Positions 58,430 to 64,000 of a stretch of DNA of 64,000 bases are shown piece after piece. Every line of letters starts with the position of its first letter. Position 1 is the stretch's first letter. Source of the stretch: Paraspadella gotoi (taxonomy: Eukaryota > Chaetognatha); the NCBI GenBank assembly GCA_051294375.1, contig CM119266.1, forward strand, positions 17,788,087-17,852,086. Direction: 5' to 3'. The position numbers and the translations under genes were made by a program. A model generated the notes under the pieces. The model made no database searches. It saw only the letters and a list, made by a program, of their open reading frames with translations, and was not told the origin of the DNA.

Positions 58430-61400
58430 TTTCTTTATGCACATAATTTGTTTCAAATTCATTAACTCTTTTTAATGTTAATGTTAAGCCGAAACATGTC
58501 CGTTTTTTATTGAAATAAAACCGTTGTTGAAAATTAATTTCAAACTCTTTTAATTATTACACAACGAAAAGAAAGGATTATACCACAATGCATTTTTATT
58601 AAAATAAAAATTGAATTAGGATTGAACTCGTAAAATTAGGCATCGCATCCGTGCATGTTATCATTTTGCTATCGCAACATCGGGTTTTTATTTCGTTCTT
58701 CTCGTCTTCTCTCTTTATTTTAATTTTTCTTTCTTTCCTTTCTATTTTTTCTTTTCTTTCTATTTTTTCTTTTCTTTCTATTTTTTCTTTCCTTTCTATT
58801 CTTTCTTTCCTTTCTATTTTTTCTTTCCTTTTTATTATTTCTTTCCATTTATTTTTTTTTTCCTTTTCTTTCTGTTTATAAATTAATTTTCTTTTCTCAA
58901 ATTTGATTTTTTTTTTTAGTATCAAAATTTGTCGTCAATCCAGATTTTTCTTATGCGATTGCGACGATCCTTACGCTTTTAAGATTTTTTGGTATCGTTT
59001 CATCTTCCTCGTCGGAAATGGCGATTTTTGAAGCATATAAGATGCTATTAAAAATTTATGAAAGTTTTATTTAGCTTATATAATATGAAAATAAAAACCT
59101 ATTAAAATATTTCGGTAAGTTTATTTACAAATTTTACATATTTTATTAACAGCTTGTTAACTATATTTATTAATAATTAAATAATAAATTTTAAAACCGG
59201 ATTTGATTTCCTTGCAAAAAGTTGAACTAAGAAAGTAAAATCCATGTTAACAAATTATTTCATTAAGTTAGTTAAAAATGTTAAAAAGTATGATTTTTAT
59301 TTAATTTTATAATTTTTGGCTTAAAATGATAGTTTTTATAAATTTTGACCAACTTAATGACATAATTTTTAAATGAAAATTATATTTTCTTACATCAACT
59401 TTTTGTAAGAAATGCGAATCTGGGATCAAAATTTTAAAATTATTATTTTTTAACTTTAGCTTAATTTTTTCTCATAAAGCTGAAGAAGCTCTGTCAAGTT
59501 TTGTTTTGATGGAAATTGATTCTGTTTTGACCTTTGAGCCTTACTGTAGTGTTATTGTATTATTGAATTTTTATTATTATTTATTATTATTTTTATTATT
59601 TTTATCCCCTTAGGTCGATCTTGTCCCAGCGCCTCTCGCCGCCGCCTGGATCTCATATTTCCGCTCCGTCTTCCCCTCCCTCCGCGTCGTATGCTTCTCT
59701 TCCTTCCCACTCACACCGGCAGAGGCGCTGTCCGCCCCCGGGACAGCCTCCGGCAAAGGACTCCACCGGAAACGAGCCCGTCGACCCATGAGCGACGCCG
59801 GACCGCGCGGCCTGCTGGAGGCGTGCCGGGATATCGTGGGTGACGCCGTGGATTTGACGCCGTGGGAGAGGAAGTTGGACGAGGAAGATCGCGGGGAAGA
59901 GGAGGAGGAGGAAGAAGAGGAGGAGATTGAAATGGACGACGACGTCCCCGATATCGATGCCGATCTTCCAGAAATAACGCCACCCTTCAAAAACGGCGTC
60001 CTCACCATCGGCTGCTGCGGATTTCCTAATGTCGGCAAGTCTTCGGTGATGAACGCCTTAGTCGGCAAGAAGGTCGTATCCGTGTCGGCCACGCCCGGCC
60101 ACACCAAGCATTTTCAGACCTACTTCTTGGCCGACAACGTCGTCCTATGCGATTGCCCCGGCCTTGTCTTTCCCTCTCGGGTCGAGAGGACCCTGCAGAT
60201 CTTGACCGGGATGTATCCTGTGTCCCAAGTGCGGGAACCGTACACCGCTGTAGGGTGAGGAAGAGGAGTTGGAATGGGGTTGAATCTTTCAATCTCATTT
60301 ACATATTGTAGTATTGAACCCTTTCGTTTGTAAAGTTTGATATAAGTTCTGTTTTTAAATTTTTTGATAGTTATTCATAGTTTTTGGCAATTTTAATGAT
60401 TAACAAGAATTATTGTATTATTTTAATTAATTAATGATAATAACTTAGCCCTTTGTACTAAAATTTAAAAAAATAGAACTCGGTGAGAGTTTTAATCTAA
60501 ATATTCTTCAGCTACTTGGCGGAGCGAATCGACCTTCCCCATATGCTTCGCCTCGATCACCCCGACGAGGACCAGCCACCCGGACGACAAGTTTGGTCCG
60601 CTATGGACGTTTGCGAGGCCTGGGCCGAGCGACGAGGATTCGTCACCAACAGGGGCGCTAGGTAGAAATTTGAGATGAACTAAAGACATGCGGGGAGGAA
60701 GATGTAAGATAAACAGGATCGGTCCATCTAATTTGTTCCGCCGCAGTGAATTTCTACTGTGCAAACAAGACATAACACGAAGTTTTGCGTGGTCACGTGA
60801 CGACACATTGTGTAGTACACAAGTCTGAAACAACTGCACAAGAAGCATTTAGTAATGTCTTACCAGTCTGCCAAGTATTAACTAAAATAACTTTCTTCGC
60901 TCGTGTATTTATAACATACACTGCCTCGGAATTCTGTCTTTTATACTTTATAGTTTTAGGATTTCAGTCACTGAGATTTGAGGTTTTTTCCTGTCTTAAA
61001 AAATGAGCAACTAACTATAGGCGAGTTATGAGCATTTTTAACGCAACTAAAAAGAAAATCTCATCTAAGGAAGGCACATTAAGAATAAAGAAAAAAAAAA
61101 ATCGAAGTATGGCAATTGCCAGGTAGCCAGTAATTTGGATGAGGTATCTCACTGTTGGCTTTGGGGGCTTCCGACCCTCAGTGACGCCTCCTGTCACTGT
61201 TACCCGAGGACGGTCTCGCTTTGCCATCGCAGAGGGAAGTCGTTAGGACTAGATAGAACGCAACACTTGGGATGGTGCGTTCCCCCTCTGAGCCAATGGG
61301 ATAGTCTGAGGAGGTGAGGCGGTGTGAATATACCACCACAAAAGGGCGATTAAAAAAAAATTCCTGGGGAGTCGGCTAGGAAGTGCAGTTGGGAAGAGGA

Positions 61401-61834
61401 AGAACCGGGAGAGAGTTTTTTAAAAAATACAAAACTCCCGACCGAAGCCAAAGGATACAACATTATAAAAATAAAACATCGTTGGCTGGAAGTGGGAGGG
61501 TAATAAAATAGTAAATAATTAAAATTTTTTTTGTGGGTGTTAAAACCAAAGGAACGACGTGTACCGCGCGGCCAACGAACTCCTCCGACTCGCCGTCGAC
61601 GGAAAAATCGTCCTCTGCCTTCGACCACCAGAGTACGATGGGCGAAAGTGGGCGGAGTTGGAGGAGGCGGAGTCGGTGAGGAGGGTCCAGAGCGCGAGGC
61701 GGAGAAAGGGAGAGGAAGAGGAGGAAGAGAAGGAGCTGGAGGAAGAAGACGATAATGATGAGGATGATGATGATAAGGAAGTCGCCACCAGCGGAAACGT
61801 CTTTGCGATTTTGGCAGAAAACGGGGACGAATGA
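57080..61834 (+). CDS. GNL1: GNL1-like GTPase (HSR1/MMR1, circularly permuted), with two frameshifts in exon 1
   Basis: Four exons (57080-57721, 59614-60254, 60512-60661, 61552-61834) encode about 571 residues (human 607). GNL1 belongs to the YlqF/YawG family with G4-G5-G1-G2-G3 order. Exon 1 starts MPKKPFSGKQKREQLRAKR and contains DPNRYKLRF, RRPPW-like KRPPWGF, YFELNLETWRQLWRV and the G4 box VVNK (211-214). Exon 2 carries G1 GFPNVGKSS (350-358), G2 PGHT and G3 DCPG. Exon 4 has DVYRAANELLRLAVDG. Between about 57205 and 57545 the coding frame shifts and then returns: one indel near 57210-57220 and one near 57540. Both are probably sequence errors next to the noisy array, but a damaged allele is possible. 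Confidence 0.88.
57893..58690 (+). repeat. Dispersed intronic element (copy 2), GNL1 intron 1
   Basis: Homologous to 16797-17372 in ATP9 intron 5, with the same order of blocks and a (CT)n run at about 58387-58423. Copy 2 has an extra segment around 58440-58590. A hairpin at 57859-57891 (ATCGTCGCAA...TTTGCGACGAT) lies just outside; TTGCGACGAT also occurs at about 58959-58968, so a larger element with inverted ends is possible. Confidence 0.7.
58732..58870 (+). repeat. Pyrimidine minisatellite, GNL1 intron 1
   Basis: Tandem variants of TTTCTATTTTTTCTTTTC, about 18-20 bp each, C/T-rich on the + strand. Confidence 0.85.
61108..61345 (-). repeat. Dispersed ~250-bp unit (solo copy, reversed), GNL1 intron 3
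   Basis: Read on the minus strand it starts TTGTGGTGGTATATTCACAC, passes through CATTGGCTCAGAGGGGGAAC and ends near CTGGCAATTGCCATA. It is a clear relative of the units in ATP9 intron 10 and KIF23 intron 10. Confidence 0.8.
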
Positions 61835-62040
61835 TTGGAGTCGCTTTTCGAGAAAATAAATCGTATTATTGCAAAAAACTTTTTACTGTCACGAGATTTC
61901 GATGCGAAGGGATTGAATGATTTTATATTTATCCATATTACTCACGATTTCCTTTTTTAACTTTTTCTGTGATATTCTCATCGTTACTATTCCGAATTAA
62001 TCGAAGCTTTTTTTCGTTTTATTCGCGCTTTTTTTTTTTT

Positions 62041-62042
62041 AG
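62041..62042 (+). promoter_or_regulatory. Candidate trans-splice acceptor upstream of PSMA1
   Basis: A run of T ends in AG here, 75 nt before the PSMA1 ATG and about 180 nt after the GNL1 AATAAA (61855-61860). Inference from spacing only. Confidence 0.3.
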
Positions 62043-62054
62043 TAATATTTTTAA

Positions 62055-63790
<1,736 letters not shown>

Positions 63791-64000
63791 GTGAGTGGTT
63801 ATCCTAATAAATGGATGTATCTGTCGGTCCATTCCTGGCGAACTTTTCAAAAGTAAACTTATTTCAAACTGAAACATAAAAATCTACGAGATTGTTTGTA
63901 AAAGAGCGAAAGAAGCTTTCTTATGTAAGCGAGCTATTTGGTCCTAAAATAAAAGTTCCTTCCTTATACTTACTCATTGCTACTTTTCTTCACTCACTCA
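63791..64000. other. Start of PSMA1 intron 5, to the window edge
   Basis: GTGAGT donor at 63791; no further exon is visible. Confidence 0.8.

Overview
The window is nuclear DNA from an animal. Coding blocks are GC-rich and broken by short, AT-rich GT-AG introns. The genes are animal housekeeping genes, including an RYBP/YAF2 Polycomb factor, KIF23/MKLP1, Rab8, TBCE, UBA2, an ATP9-type flippase and PSMA1. Small introns, very common (CT)n/(GA)n tracts, tRNA-like SINEs and many small inverted-repeat elements suggest an invertebrate. I cannot name the phylum. Ten Ns lie at 21365-21374 inside an intron.

Layout, left to right, every gene on the + strand: an L-xylulose-reductase-like SDR (5' end cut off by the window edge); a ZnT1/SLC30A1-like zinc exporter; two more SDR copies, one intronless and one with two introns; cyclin H; a SWEET sugar transporter; an ATP9 P4-type ATPase (22 exons); Rab8; RYBP/YAF2; UBA2 (SUMO E1 subunit); a broken BTB-like fragment; KIF23; TBCE; a 2.66-kb tandem array (about 2.2 copies) with indel-type differences between copies; GNL1, whose first exon carries two compensating frameshifts; and PSMA1 (3' end cut off). 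I rebuilt exon-intron models by joining splice sites that keep frame and match the known proteins.

The genes do not form one pathway. They cover zinc export, sugar metabolism and transport, TFIIH/CAK, lipid flipping, vesicle traffic, chromatin, SUMO, cytokinesis, tubulin folding, ribosome-type GTPase and proteasome. What links them is layout: all 14 intact genes point the same way, some are only 106-283 bp apart, and several starts sit just downstream of a strong 3' splice site with no visible partner exon. This is what operons resolved by spliced-leader trans-splicing would look like, and RNA data could test it.

The introns hold most of the unexplained structure. It includes a short hairpin-plus-octamer motif found in at least ten introns of seven genes, a ~250-bp dispersed unit that also occurs as a terminal-repeat pair, several fold-back or TIR elements, a degraded Tc1-like element, three probable GC-AG introns sharing a GCGAG donor, and one intron flanked by near-identical 13-bp sequences.
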